A stretch of DNA of 64,000 nt from Arthrobacter alpinus. GTDB lineage: Bacteria; Actinomycetota; Actinomycetes; Actinomycetales; Micrococcaceae. A model generated the notes under the pieces. The model did not search any database and was not told the DNA's origin. It was given only the letters and a program-made list of their open reading frames with translations. Position numbers and translations under genes: made by a program. This document shows, piece by piece, positions 27,267 through 35,922 of the stretch. Every line of letters begins with the position of its first letter. The first letter of the stretch is position 1. The stretch spans positions 1,488,001 to 1,552,000 of the forward strand of contig NZ_FNTV01000001.1 in the NCBI RefSeq assembly GCF_900105965.1. The letters are read 5' to 3'.

Positions 27267-28172
27267 TCAGCTTGCCGAGACGGTTCCGCTGAAGAACTTC
27301 CTGGCGGTTCGCACATTCCAGGCGGTAAATGCCGAACTCAGCCAAACGCCGTCGTCCGTCCTGCGGTCCACAACTTCCAAGGAAACCGAAGCCGGAAGGA
27401 AAACTGGGGAATCGAAGGAGATGTCCCAAGCGAAAGATTCCGGTTTGGACTGCGGCACGGTAGCCAGGACACGAGATGCGGCATACATACCGTGGGCTAT
27501 GGAGCGACGCATACCCAACGCCTTTGCAGTCAAGACACTGAGGTGGATCGGATTGAAATCACCCGAAACAGCAGCATAGGCCCTGCCTGTGTCGACGCCC
27601 AGCTTCCACTGTGCGGTGGGAGTCGGGGGCACAAAATCAAGCCGTTGCGCCGCAGCTGTTGGCTTGTCCAGACCGGGAAGGAACACTCCCTTGGCCAGAT
27701 ACGTCGAGACCCCACGCCACAAGAGTTCTGTGCCGTCAGCGCTGTGGATCTCGGCCACAATTTGCACCTGGGTGCCGCTGCGGTGCCCCGTCAGATCCCG
27801 CGCCCAAGCCCGCAAACAAAGCTCATCCGTAAAGAGCACCGGTGAAAAATGCTCCACCTGGTTGCGCAGGTGAATCATGCCAAGCAATGGCAGCGGAAAG
27901 TCATCCTGAACCATGACACTCATTCCCACGGGAAACACCAAGGCATGCAGGTAGCCCGAGGGCAATACATCGCGGGCTGGCTCACCCATGAGGTGAGCAA
28001 ACTCCGTAACCTTCGCCAAGTCAGCCCGGACTCCGCGCACCTCAACTGCCCGTGATGGCAACGCCACCACGGGCGCACTGCGCAGGAGCCTGCCCTTGGC
28101 TGCACTTGCCGCCGCATTGACATAAAGCTTTGACAGTGAGGGCATCTCTGTCAACAACGTGGCGTCCGTCAT
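27267..28172 (-). CDS. MaoC-type (R)-hydratase, HtdX-like
   Basis: Hot-dog fold enoyl hydratase, 301 residues. The hydratase-2 signature is in AAVSGDFNPIHLS, with the catalytic Asp and His (D-x-N-P-x-H), and HGMYAASRVLA completes the overhanging segment. The N-terminal half is a degenerate hot-dog domain, as in double-hot-dog MaoC proteins. It should add water to trans-2-enoyl thioesters to make (R)-3-hydroxyacyl thioesters. ATG overlaps the upstream reductase stop as ATGA. The order thiolase-reductase-hydratase matches the fadA2/fabG4/htdX gene set of mycobacteria. Confidence 0.88.
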   Translation of the reverse strand: MTDATLLTEMPSLSKLYVNAAASAAKGRLLRSAPVVALPSRAVEVRGVRADLAKVTEFAHLMGEPARDVLPSGYLHALVFPVGMSVMVQDDFPLPLLGMIHLRNQVEHFSPVLFTDELCLRAWARDLTGHRSGTQVQIVAEIHSADGTELLWRGVSTYLAKGVFLPGLDKPTAAAQRLDFVPPTPTAQWKLGVDTGRAYAAVSGDFNPIHLSVLTAKALGMRRSIAHGMYAASRVLATVPQSKPESFAWDISFDSPVFLPASVSLEVVDRRTDDGVWLSSAFTAWNVRTARKFFSGTVSAS

Positions 28173-29545
28173 TGCCCCACCAGGTTCTGGCCGCAGACGC
28201 GCAAGATATTTGCAGTCACTCCCGCCGCAGCCGGCTGGGCAAAGAAGGCAATGGCCTCGGCAACGTCAGTGGGCCGTCCGCCCTGTTGGAGGCTATTGAG
28301 CCGGCGGGCCACCTCCCGCGTGGCAAACGGGATCTTTGCCGTCATGTCCGTTTCGATAAAGCCGGGTGCGACGGCGTTGACCGTGCCACCGCGTTCGGCC
28401 AGCATCGGCGCGGTGGATCGCACCATGCCGATGACACCAGCCTTGGAAGCGGCGTAGTTGGTCTGCCCTCGATTACCGGCAATGCCACTGGTTGACGCCA
28501 CGCTGATGATGCGTGGGTTCGTGACAAAGTCGTTGCTGGCCAAGAACGCCTCATTCATGCGCAGCTGAGAGGCAATGTTGACGGCGATGACCGAATCCCA
28601 CTTGGCGTTGTCCATGTTGGCCAACAATTTATCACGCGTGATTCCCGCGTTGTGGACAACGATGTCGAGGCGGCCATAGCGCTGTCGTGCATGCTCCAGA
28701 ATCCGCTGGCCCGCATCAACATTGGTGATGTCCAGCTGTAATGCGGTGCCCCGGATCTCGTTGGCAACAGCCGCGAGATGGTCCCCGGCCGCCGGAACGT
28801 CAACGGCGATGACGGTTGCCCCATCCCTTGCCAAGGTCCGGGCAATAGCCGCGCCAATTCCTCGCGCCGCTCCGGTGACGACGGCGACACTCCCCTGCAG
28901 CGGCTTTGCCCAATCAGGCTGTTCGGACAATCCTGCAGAAGAAGCCGTCAGGAATTGTCCGTCAACGAAGGCGGAACGGCCAGAGAGGAAAAATCGCAGT
29001 GTGGACACTGCACTGGGATCCGCGGCGGAGACTCCATTCGCCAAGAGGATGCCATTTGCTGTGGCTCCGGCCCGCAATTCCTTGGCAAGAGAACGCACAA
29101 TCCCATCAATTCCGTTGCGCGCTGCCGCAATCGCGGGCGCATCGGCGGCCACGGCAGGACGGGAGATCGTCACAACTCGGGCGTTCTTGTTCAGGTCGCG
29201 CAATGCAGCGCCGATGGTAAGCATTGTTTCCGAGAGTTGCTCTGGATGACCTAGCTCATCGAGCACCGCCACAATAGCGCCGAGTTTTTCCTTCGGTGTT
29301 GCATGCCGGCGCACGTCTTGGTGCCAATCGAGCAGCACCTTGGCAACGCCGTCGGCCCCGGCACCTTGGCCAAGGACCAAGATGGGCCCGTCCACCAAGG
29401 GAGCCTGAGGGCTGTACCGGCGAAGGATGACGGGCTGGGGCAGGCCCAGCCGCTTGGCCAAATCCTTGCCGAAGCCCCGACTCACGAATTCCGTGTATTT
29501 GTCTGCCTTCTCGCGCAGGCCGGCAGCCGCATTTTGAGTTGTCAT
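28169..29545 (-). CDS. fabG4: Two-domain 3-oxoacyl reductase, FabG4-like
   Basis: A 458-residue high-molecular-weight SDR. The N-terminal half (about 1-205) is a flavodoxin/Rossmann-like domain without catalytic residues. The C-terminal half has VVTGAARGIGAAIA for NAD(P) binding, HNAGITRD, SVASTSGIAGNRGQ and [12 protein letters not shown], with Ser, Tyr and Lys of the active site. Mycobacterial FabG4 prefers NADH and acts on CoA esters, so the likely role is (R)-3-hydroxyacyl-CoA dehydrogenase. It starts 5 nt after fadA2 and overlaps the hydratase gene. Confidence 0.92.
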   Translation of the reverse strand: MTTQNAAAGLREKADKYTEFVSRGFGKDLAKRLGLPQPVILRRYSPQAPLVDGPILVLGQGAGADGVAKVLLDWHQDVRRHATPKEKLGAIVAVLDELGHPEQLSETMLTIGAALRDLNKNARVVTISRPAVAADAPAIAAARNGIDGIVRSLAKELRAGATANGILLANGVSAADPSAVSTLRFFLSGRSAFVDGQFLTASSAGLSEQPDWAKPLQGSVAVVTGAARGIGAAIARTLARDGATVIAVDVPAAGDHLAAVANEIRGTALQLDITNVDAGQRILEHARQRYGRLDIVVHNAGITRDKLLANMDNAKWDSVIAVNIASQLRMNEAFLASNDFVTNPRIISVASTSGIAGNRGQTNYAASKAGVIGMVRSTAPMLAERGGTVNAVAPGFIETDMTAKIPFATREVARRLNSLQQGGRPTDVAEAIAFFAQPAAAGVTANILRVCGQNLVGQ

Positions 29546-29550
29546 AGGGA

Positions 29551-30945
29551 TTACCGTGCTTCCAGGATTGCCACGACGCCCTGGCCACCAGCGGCGCAGA
29601 CCGAAATCAGGCCACGAGCCGGACGGCCGTCAACGTCACCGCGTTCATGGAGCATTTTGGCAAGTGTTGCAACCAGCCGGCCGCCCGTAGCGGCGAAGGG
29701 GTGGCCAGCAGCTAGAGAAGAGCCATTGACGTTGAGCTTCTGGCGATCGATGGAACCCAATGCTCCATCCAAACCCAGCCTGGTGGTACCAAATTCCTCG
29801 TCTTCCCATGCAGCCAGCGTGCTCAACACTGTGCCGGCGAAGGCTTCGTGGATCTCGAAGTAGTCGATGTCATCCAGCGTCAGGCCGTTGCGAGCCAACA
29901 ACCGCGGAACCGCAAAAGCCGGTGCCATGAGCAGCCCGTCCTTGCCATGAACAAAGTCCACTGCCGCAGCCTCGCCGTCCAAAACCTCGGCAAGAATGGG
30001 CAGGTCACGTGCCTGTGCCCATTCCTCGGAGGCCAGCAGAACCGCAGACGCACCATCGGTCAAGGGGGTGGAATTGCCGGCAGTCATGGTGGCGTTGTCA
30101 CCCAACGACTTACCAAACACAGGCTTGAGTGTGGCCAACTTTTCCAGGGATGTGTCAGCCCGAAGATTCGAGTCACGTGTCAGCCCGCGGAACGGCGTCA
30201 CGAGGTCATCAAAGAAGTTGCGGTCGTAGGCGGCGGCCAGGTTCTTGTGGCTGGCCAAGGCGAGTTCGTCCTGGGCTTCGCGGCTGATCTTCCATTGCGC
30301 CGTGGTCAAGGCCTGGTGCTCACCCATGGACAATCCAGTTCGCGGCTCGCCGGTAGACGGCGCATCCGGGGTGAGGTCCTTAGGGCGGATGCGGCTGATG
30401 ATCTTGGCCTTCTGGCCCACGGTCTTGGCCCGGTTCAGGTCCAGAAGGATGGCCCGCAGGCCCTCACTGACAGCAATCGGCGCGTCCGAGGCAGAGTCGA
30501 CTCCACCAGCAATGGCCGACTCAATCTGACCCAGCTTGATCTTGTTGGAGAGCCCCACAACAGCTTCCAAGCCCGTGGCACAGGCCTGCTGCAAGTCATA
30601 GGCCGGAGCAGTGGCTGCCAGCGCCGAACCAAGGACGGCTTCGCGCGTGAGGTTGAAGTCCCTCGAATGCTTAAGGACGGCTCCGGCGGCGACTTCGCCG
30701 ATTTCTTCATCCGCGAGGCCGAAACGGGCAACGAGACCATCCAGCGCGGCAGTCAGCATGTCCTGATTGGAGCAATGCGCATAGGCGCCACCGGATCGTG
30801 CGAAGGGAATGCGATTTCCACCAACAATGACGGCCTTGCGAATACCTGGGTTCTTAGGGGCGGCATTTGCTGTTGAAATTGGCTGCGTCAGAGTACCGGA
30901 CTGATCGGATACGGATTCGTTGCCTGATGTTGTGGGGGTGGTCAT
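29551..30945 (-). CDS. fadA2: Acetyl-CoA acyltransferase, FadA2-like thiolase
   Basis: A 464-residue thiolase for the thiolytic cleavage step of beta-oxidation. The nucleophilic Cys is in QQACATGLEAVVGLS. The catalytic His is in NVNGSSLAAGHPFAATGG, and the second Cys in LISVCAAGGQGVVA. A Ser/Thr/Asn-rich N-terminal extension of about 35 residues precedes the core. ATG at 30945 with GAAGGAGAG upstream. First gene of the fadA2-fabG4-maoC operon and divergent from tetR; both share the palindromic operator at 30980-31010. Confidence 0.94.
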   Translation of the reverse strand: MTTPTTSGNESVSDQSGTLTQPISTANAAPKNPGIRKAVIVGGNRIPFARSGGAYAHCSNQDMLTAALDGLVARFGLADEEIGEVAAGAVLKHSRDFNLTREAVLGSALAATAPAYDLQQACATGLEAVVGLSNKIKLGQIESAIAGGVDSASDAPIAVSEGLRAILLDLNRAKTVGQKAKIISRIRPKDLTPDAPSTGEPRTGLSMGEHQALTTAQWKISREAQDELALASHKNLAAAYDRNFFDDLVTPFRGLTRDSNLRADTSLEKLATLKPVFGKSLGDNATMTAGNSTPLTDGASAVLLASEEWAQARDLPILAEVLDGEAAAVDFVHGKDGLLMAPAFAVPRLLARNGLTLDDIDYFEIHEAFAGTVLSTLAAWEDEEFGTTRLGLDGALGSIDRQKLNVNGSSLAAGHPFAATGGRLVATLAKMLHERGDVDGRPARGLISVCAAGGQGVVAILEAR

Positions 30946-30974
30946 GAAGCTCTCTCCTTCGGGAACGCCTTGTG

Positions 30975-31015
30975 TTACTGATACTCAGCGTACCTGATAC
31001 GCTGAGTATCGTGAA
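30975..31015. promoter_or_regulatory. Divergent promoter with perfect palindromic operator
   Basis: GATACTCAGCGTA (30980-30992) and TACGCTGAGTATC (30998-31010) form a perfect 13-bp inverted repeat with spacer CCTGA. Each arm carries TACGCT, a TAnnnT -10 candidate, on its own outward strand: plus strand 30998-31003 for tetR, minus strand 30992..30987 for fadA2. Candidate -35 boxes are TTACTG (30975-30980) and, on the minus strand, TTCACG (31015..31010), each with a 17-nt spacer. Binding of a TetR dimer here would close both promoters. Confidence 0.8.
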
Positions 31016-31766
31016 CACGTTACAACGAGAGTCGGCCACGCCAGTTCCTTCTTCCATGCCCGGCCAGCCGCTTGGCTCTCATGATGCCCCGCTAAGTGGT
31101 GGCCAACAGCCCAGCGAACCCACTGTGGACGGGCGTTCGGCGCGATGGGAAACCCACCGGGAGGAGCGACGTCGTGCCTTGATCAAAGCCGCACGACGCG
31201 CCATTCACAAGCTCGGCCCGGATGCATCCATGGAAGACATCGCCGCCACGGCAGGAACGTCAAAGTCTGTCTTCTACCGCTACTTTGGTGACAAATCGGG
31301 ACTGCGGCAGGCTGTGGGCGCCGTCGTCATCCGGAACATGCAGGACACCATCGCGGCAGCTCGGAAAAATGCCACCCAGCCCAGGGAAGGCGTGACGGCA
31401 ATGGTTGCCGCCTACCTTGAAATGGCGCAGACCTCACCGAACGTGTACTTTTTCTCGACCATCCCGGCCGACGGTGAAGGACGGCCATCTGGCGAACTCA
31501 GCGGATTCTTCGACTCCGTGACCAGCATGCTCACCGAGCCATTGCGCCATCTCTTGGGTGACCCTGAGTCCACACTGCTGGGATATTGGCCCACGGCCGC
31601 GATCGGCCTAGTCCGCACCACCGGTGAACTGTGGCTGCAGGCCCCGGACGATCCCGCAAAACCAGACTCCGCGGCAATGGCGCAACAGATTTCCGCTTGG
31701 CTATTCGACGGCGTGGGGCAGCTGCTCTCCGCCTCCCCCATTTCAACAACCGCAGCAGAAGGATAA
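31011..31766 (+). CDS. TetR-family regulator of the beta-oxidation module
   Basis: A 251-residue regulator. An unusually long N-terminal extension of about 55 residues (Pro/Ser/Gly-rich) precedes the DNA-binding domain. RREERRRALIKAARRAIHKL then DASMEDIAATAGTSKSVFYR and YFGDKSGLRQAV form the TetR helix-turn-helix. The ligand-binding half is typical of the family, presumably for an acyl-CoA. The GTG at 31011 abuts the operator and has no ribosome site, so a leaderless message is likely; an ATG at 31056 is an alternative. It is followed 2 nt later by the acyl-CoA oxidase-like gene. Confidence 0.88.
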   Translation: MNTLQRESATPVPSSMPGQPLGSHDAPLSGGQQPSEPTVDGRSARWETHREERRRALIKAARRAIHKLGPDASMEDIAATAGTSKSVFYRYFGDKSGLRQAVGAVVIRNMQDTIAAARKNATQPREGVTAMVAAYLEMAQTSPNVYFFSTIPADGEGRPSGELSGFFDSVTSMLTEPLRHLLGDPESTLLGYWPTAAIGLVRTTGELWLQAPDDPAKPDSAAMAQQISAWLFDGVGQLLSASPISTTAAEG

Positions 31767-31768
31767 TC

Positions 31769-33844
31769 ATGACCAATGTATTGACTCCGGTTTCTTCGGC
31801 AGCGCAACACGATGGCGCCACCGTTGACGTCGCCGCGTTGGGCGAACTCTTACTGGGCAAATGGTCCCAGGTCCGTTTGGCGGCCCGCGAGTTGGCAGGA
31901 AGGCCGGAACTCCACAAGGTTGAAGGGTTGAGCCACACGGAACACCGCCGTCGTGTTTTCGAGCAGCTCGGCATCTTGGTAAAGCAAAATGGCGTCCACC
32001 GTGCGTTCCCCACCCGGCTTGGCGGAAGTGACGACCATGGCGGCAACGTTGCTGGCTTTGAGGAACTAGTCCTCGCCGATCCTTCACTGCAGATCAAAGG
32101 TGGCGTTCAATGGGGCCTCTTCGGCTCTGCGGTTCTGCACCTTGGGACCGAGGAACACCAGAACAAATGGTTGCCGGGCATCATGAACCTGGATATCCCG
32201 GGCTGCTTTGCCATGACCGAGATCGGCCACGGCTCCGACGTAGCCTCGATTGCTACAACGGCCACCTACGATGAGGCAACGCAGGAGTTCGTCATCAACA
32301 CTCCATTCCGCGCAGCGTGGAAGGAATTCATCGGCAATGCCGCCGTCGACGGGCTCGCTGCCGTGGTGTTTGCCCAACTCATCACGAGAGGCGTCAACCA
32401 CGGTGTCCACGCACTCTACGTCGAGTTGCGCGACCCGGAAACCAAGGAATTCCGCCCTGGTATTCAAGGCCTTGATGACAACATCAAGGGTGGCCTGAAC
32501 GGGATCGACAACGGCCGCCTTGCCTTTGATAACGTGCGCGTCCCACGAACGAATCTGCTCAACCGGTACGGCGATGTAGCCGCAGACGGCACCTATAGCT
32601 CCACAATTTCGAGCCCGGGACGCCGTTTTTTCACCATGCTCGGCACTTTGGTTCAGGGCAGAGTCTCCCTAAATGGTGCCGCCGTCGCCGCGTCCAAGGT
32701 GGCTTTGAAAATTGCCATTCAGTACGCCACCGAACGCCGGCAGTTCAACGCCGCCTCGGATATTGAGGAAGTTGTCTTGCTGGACTACCAGCGCCACCAA
32801 CGCCGGTTACTCCCCCTCTTGGCCACCACCTACGCGGCTGCTTTCGCCCACGAGGAACTTCTTGTGAAGTTCGACGGCGTATTCTCCGGTGAGCATGACA
32901 CCGACGAGGACCGCCAGGATCTGGAAACGCTGGCAGCAGCATTGAAGTCACTGACCACATGGCATGCTTTGGATACCCTGCAGGAATGCCGCGAGGCTTG
33001 CGGCGGATCCGGTTTCATGGTGGAGAACCGATTCACGTCACTTCGCGCCGATTTGGACGTTTACGCAACGTTTGAGGGCGACAACACGGTCCTGCTGCAA
33101 CTTGTGGCCAAGCGGCTTCTGGCTGACTACAGCAAGGAGTTCAGCAACCTTGACTTCGGTGTCCTGGCACGGTTTGTGGTGGGGCAGGCGGCCGATCTGA
33201 CCTTGAACAAGACAGGGCTGCGTCAAGTTGTTCAAGCCCTTGCCGACACAGGTTCTGCCCAGAAGTCAGCCAAGGCACTCAAGGACGAAGATACCCAGCG
33301 CCAATTGCTGGCAGACCGCGTCCAGACCATGGTGGCCGAGACTGCCAGCGCACTTAAGGAAGCCGCCAAACTACCCAAGCACAAGGGTGCGGCAATCTTC
33401 AATGACAACCAAAACGCTCTCATCGAGGCCGCCCGGGCGCACGCCGAACTCTTGCAATGGGAAGCATTCACCACCGCTTTGGCCCGGATCGAGGACGCAG
33501 GAACCAAGAGAATTCTGACCAAGCTGCGTGACATATTTGGTCTGGGCTTGATCGAAAAGCACCTGGATTGGTATCTGATGAATGGCCGCATCTCGATGCA
33601 GCGTGCACGCACCCTGGCGCCATACATCAATCGACTCCTCGCAAACATGCGCCCCCACGCCTTGAACCTTGTGGACGCATTTGGCTATGGGCCCGAACAC
33701 CTTCGCGCCACCATCGCTTCCGGCATTGAGCGTGAGCGCCAAGACGAGGCCCGCGACTATTTCCGGAATCTTCGAGCCAGCTCAGATGGTCCTGTTGACG
33801 AAAAGATCCTGATTCAAAGGGCCAAGGCGTCCGCGAAAAAGTAG
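31769..33844 (+). CDS. Acyl-CoA oxidase/dehydrogenase-like enzyme, FadE5-type locus
   Basis: A 691-residue flavoprotein catalysing alpha,beta-desaturation of acyl-CoA. Length and blocks resemble acyl-CoA oxidases: CFAMTEIGHGSDVASIATTA, TPFRAAWKEFIGNAA, NGIDNGRLAFDNVRVPRTNL, CREACGGSGFM, and YATFEGDNTVLLQLVAKRL with the Glu that serves as catalytic base. A C-terminal helical domain of about 200 residues follows. Whether O2 or an electron-transfer flavoprotein takes the electrons cannot be read from sequence. ATG at 31769 with AGAAGGA upstream, cotranscribed with tetR. It supplies the first step of the pathway whose other enzymes lie across the operator. Confidence 0.88.
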   Translation: MTNVLTPVSSAAQHDGATVDVAALGELLLGKWSQVRLAARELAGRPELHKVEGLSHTEHRRRVFEQLGILVKQNGVHRAFPTRLGGSDDHGGNVAGFEELVLADPSLQIKGGVQWGLFGSAVLHLGTEEHQNKWLPGIMNLDIPGCFAMTEIGHGSDVASIATTATYDEATQEFVINTPFRAAWKEFIGNAAVDGLAAVVFAQLITRGVNHGVHALYVELRDPETKEFRPGIQGLDDNIKGGLNGIDNGRLAFDNVRVPRTNLLNRYGDVAADGTYSSTISSPGRRFFTMLGTLVQGRVSLNGAAVAASKVALKIAIQYATERRQFNAASDIEEVVLLDYQRHQRRLLPLLATTYAAAFAHEELLVKFDGVFSGEHDTDEDRQDLETLAAALKSLTTWHALDTLQECREACGGSGFMVENRFTSLRADLDVYATFEGDNTVLLQLVAKRLLADYSKEFSNLDFGVLARFVVGQAADLTLNKTGLRQVVQALADTGSAQKSAKALKDEDTQRQLLADRVQTMVAETASALKEAAKLPKHKGAAIFNDNQNALIEAARAHAELLQWEAFTTALARIEDAGTKRILTKLRDIFGLGLIEKHLDWYLMNGRISMQRARTLAPYINRLLANMRPHALNLVDAFGYGPEHLRATIASGIERERQDEARDYFRNLRASSDGPVDEKILIQRAKASAKK

Positions 33845-33866
33845 TCCCTCTTCGGTAATGTTCGAC

Positions 33867-33892
33867 GGCGGCACCCTCATCCGGGTGTCGCC
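33867..33892 (+). terminator. Weak hairpin between converging genes
   Basis: GGCGGCACCC / GGGTGTCGCC (33867-33876 and 33883-33892), 10 bp with one wobble and a 6-nt loop, between the acyl-CoA oxidase-like gene and the PKD-like gene. Confidence 0.5.
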
Positions 33893-33913
33893 TTCGTGCG
33901 TTTCTGCGTTGGT

Positions 33914-34843
33914 TTAGCAGCCGGTGCCTTGTGGGTTTTGGATGCAGTTGTCGGCGTAGAGGTTGGTTTTTGCCCGCCAGACGGTGAGGGGTAGTGGCGG
34001 TGAGGCGATGTTGCCTTGGCCGGGGATGGGTAGTTGTGGTCCGTTGTTGACGGTGTAGCTGCCGTTGAAGTGGGTGGTGAGGTTGATGGTGAGGTGGCCG
34101 GTTTCGGTATAGATGTGGCTGGTTTGGGTTTGTTCGCCGATGCGGTCTTGGTGGAGGGGTGCTCCGTGGGTGGGGGTGGGGCCCCAGATGGTGCCGTCGC
34201 CGTAGTTCCAGGTGTAGGCGGTGGGTGTGGCGGTGATGGTGACTTGCTGGCCGAGCATGGTGAGGTTGAAGGTTTGGGTGGTGGCTTCGGCCCAGACGTT
34301 GGTTTCCTTGCCGCGGAGGGTGTGGGGGCCGGGTTGGCTGCCGATCGTGGCTGCGACGATGGGGCTGCGTTGAAACTCGTGAGCTATTGAAGCGGCTATT
34401 TCAGCCAGGATGTCACGAGGCTTCTCACCATGGATGCACTCGGGACCAGAATGAAAAGCCCAAACAGGTGGAGTCTTGGAGGCTTCTGCGACGTACCAGT
34501 AAACGACAGTGCCGGGCTTACCGTCAGGACTATCGATATTGGACATACATGACGGCATCACTTGGGCACATTCTTCGAATATCCTGCTGTCACCAGAGGT
34601 GCAAGCCACACGCGCATCGTAAATGAGTGGATCTGAAGTTCCTTGCGACGGTGACCGTCCGTACTCATCGTCAGTGCCCGGAATCGACACCCACCCGCTT
34701 GTCTCAATTCCTGAGTCAATCCACTCCGCGATAGGAGGATCATTCGCTTCCGCCACCGATGCGGACGCCACTCCACTTTGAAGAATTGTGGCAAGACTGA
34801 CTGCCCCAATAATTCCACCCAAGCTGGGTTGTCGCCGACTCAC
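33914..34843 (-). CDS. Secreted PKD-like domain protein
   Basis: A 309-residue protein with an N-terminal signal peptide (GGIIGAVSLATILQSGVASA). The second half has a PKD-like beta-sandwich: YTWNYGDGTIWGPTPTHG, QTQTSHIYTETGHLTINLTT. It ends in a short Cys-containing tail (YADNCIQNPQGTGC). There is no lipobox, anchor or enzyme motif, so a cell-surface or adhesive role is only a guess. The GTG at 34843 overlaps the DUF6318 gene stop (GTGA) and has GGGGAG upstream. The 3' half is C/A-biased on its coding strand and the 5' half is not, suggesting a mosaic origin. Confidence 0.8.
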   Translation of the reverse strand: MSRRQPSLGGIIGAVSLATILQSGVASASVAEANDPPIAEWIDSGIETSGWVSIPGTDDEYGRSPSQGTSDPLIYDARVACTSGDSRIFEECAQVMPSCMSNIDSPDGKPGTVVYWYVAEASKTPPVWAFHSGPECIHGEKPRDILAEIAASIAHEFQRSPIVAATIGSQPGPHTLRGKETNVWAEATTQTFNLTMLGQQVTITATPTAYTWNYGDGTIWGPTPTHGAPLHQDRIGEQTQTSHIYTETGHLTINLTTHFNGSYTVNNGPQLPIPGQGNIASPPLPLTVWRAKTNLYADNCIQNPQGTGC

Positions 34844-35622
34844 GCCCCACTCCCCTGTAGGTGTTCCACCGTGATAGCAGTCCAACGGCCGGAACCATAG
34901 GTCGCAATAAGAATGTCAGCCACCGTTGGCTTCACGCCACGATCTTCAGCCAGCGTTTTATCGCCGCGGTAGTACTTAACATTTTGCTGCCTGACCATCA
35001 GCGTTACCTGGTAGTTTCCATCCGCGGCCGGAGTGAATGGAGTGTCTGAACTTAGGACATGCATCTGTCCCCCGACAATCCATCTGCCTTCCTCGTGCCA
35101 TGGAACAACGGCCTCTTTCATGGCGTTGCATGTTCGACATCCGGGGTCGGTGATGGTCATCATGGGTTCGGGATCGCCTGTTTCGAAGGCGTAGCCCAGG
35201 GTGCTGTACCAGTATTCGGTGAAGGCGATCAGGCCTTCCTTGCTGAATTCTTGGGCTTTCGCCGGTAACACGGGTTTGGGTACATTTTCGGCTGGACCGG
35301 TATCGCTCGCGGGCTTGTAGACCGCGGCCGTGGGCGGCGGCACGGCCGTGGTCGTGGTGGGGGGTGTGGTTTCTCCTGCTGTGCCCGCCGGTGAGGTGAC
35401 TCCTGGGCTCGGATCATCACCGGAACTGGTGCACCCAGACAGGACAAGCATCACGCTAAGGAACACCACCACCCCTGGAACCACCCACCCACGGCGCCCG
35501 CTTCGATACCCATACCCGTCGCCGTGCCGGTGCTGATGCCGGTCGCCGTGGTGGTGTTGGTGTGGCTGGCCCTGTCCCTGCATGGTTATGGCGTGTGTGG
35601 TTGTGGTGTTGCTGTCCATCAT
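34840..35622 (-). CDS. DUF6318-like lipoprotein
   Basis: A 260-residue protein. After a His/Gln-rich stretch (QPHQHHHGDRHQHRHGDGYG) a hydrophobic segment with lipobox VLSGC follows, then a Thr/Pro-rich linker, then a globular domain (LIAFTEYWYSTLGYAFETGD, DPGCRTCNAMKEAV with a CxxC, GRWTAITVEHL). This domain matches actinobacterial DUF6318 lipoproteins. The His-rich cytoplasmic tail before the anchor is unusual and might bind metal. Start ATG at 35622 is the best guess; the frame is open further upstream. It is coupled to the PKD-like gene and divergent from the DUF222 gene. Confidence 0.75.
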   Translation of the reverse strand: MMDSNTTTTHAITMQGQGQPHQHHHGDRHQHRHGDGYGYRSGRRGWVVPGVVVFLSVMLVLSGCTSSGDDPSPGVTSPAGTAGETTPPTTTTAVPPPTAAVYKPASDTGPAENVPKPVLPAKAQEFSKEGLIAFTEYWYSTLGYAFETGDPEPMMTITDPGCRTCNAMKEAVVPWHEEGRWIVGGQMHVLSSDTPFTPAADGNYQVTLMVRQQNVKYYRGDKTLAEDRGVKPTVADILIATYGSGRWTAITVEHLQGSGA

Positions 35623-35922
35623 CACCGGCCCCCAGAGGTGCTGTAGGAGTAGCAGGCCTCCTCGTTGAGGCCCGCCGCGTGTGGCTTCCTTCCAAAATAC
35701 ACACAGCCACCAGATCCTGCCAGAACTTATCCACACCCCCGAACCACCACGGACCGAACCTTATCCAAACGGACAAGACACCCCACCACCACCCAGCAGG
35801 TCAGCAAGGGCTTATCGCTACGGGCGGGGTTGATTCCTCCACAGCCCCTCACCGGTGGATACTTGTGCAGCAATGGGCCAGGGGCTGGGATGAATGTCAG
35901 AGCCCTGTTTTAGAATATATGT
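35623..35922. other. 300-bp divergent spacer between lipoprotein and DUF222 genes
   Basis: No convincing gene. The lipoprotein frame remains open on the minus strand to 35736, but this part (WLCVFWKEATRG) looks non-coding. The right end carries the promoter of the DUF222 gene. No terminal repeats or attachment site were seen. Confidence 0.5.
35911..35922 (+). promoter_or_regulatory. -10 box of a probable leaderless promoter
   Basis: TAGAAT at 35911-35916 ends 6 nt before the ATG at 35923, and there is no Shine-Dalgarno sequence. Transcription probably starts at the start codon. Confidence 0.55.

Noticed and set aside
29848..30876. Plus-strand frame of about 342 residues opposite fadA2
   Set aside because: Antisense shadow; no motif and the thiolase on the other strand is intact.
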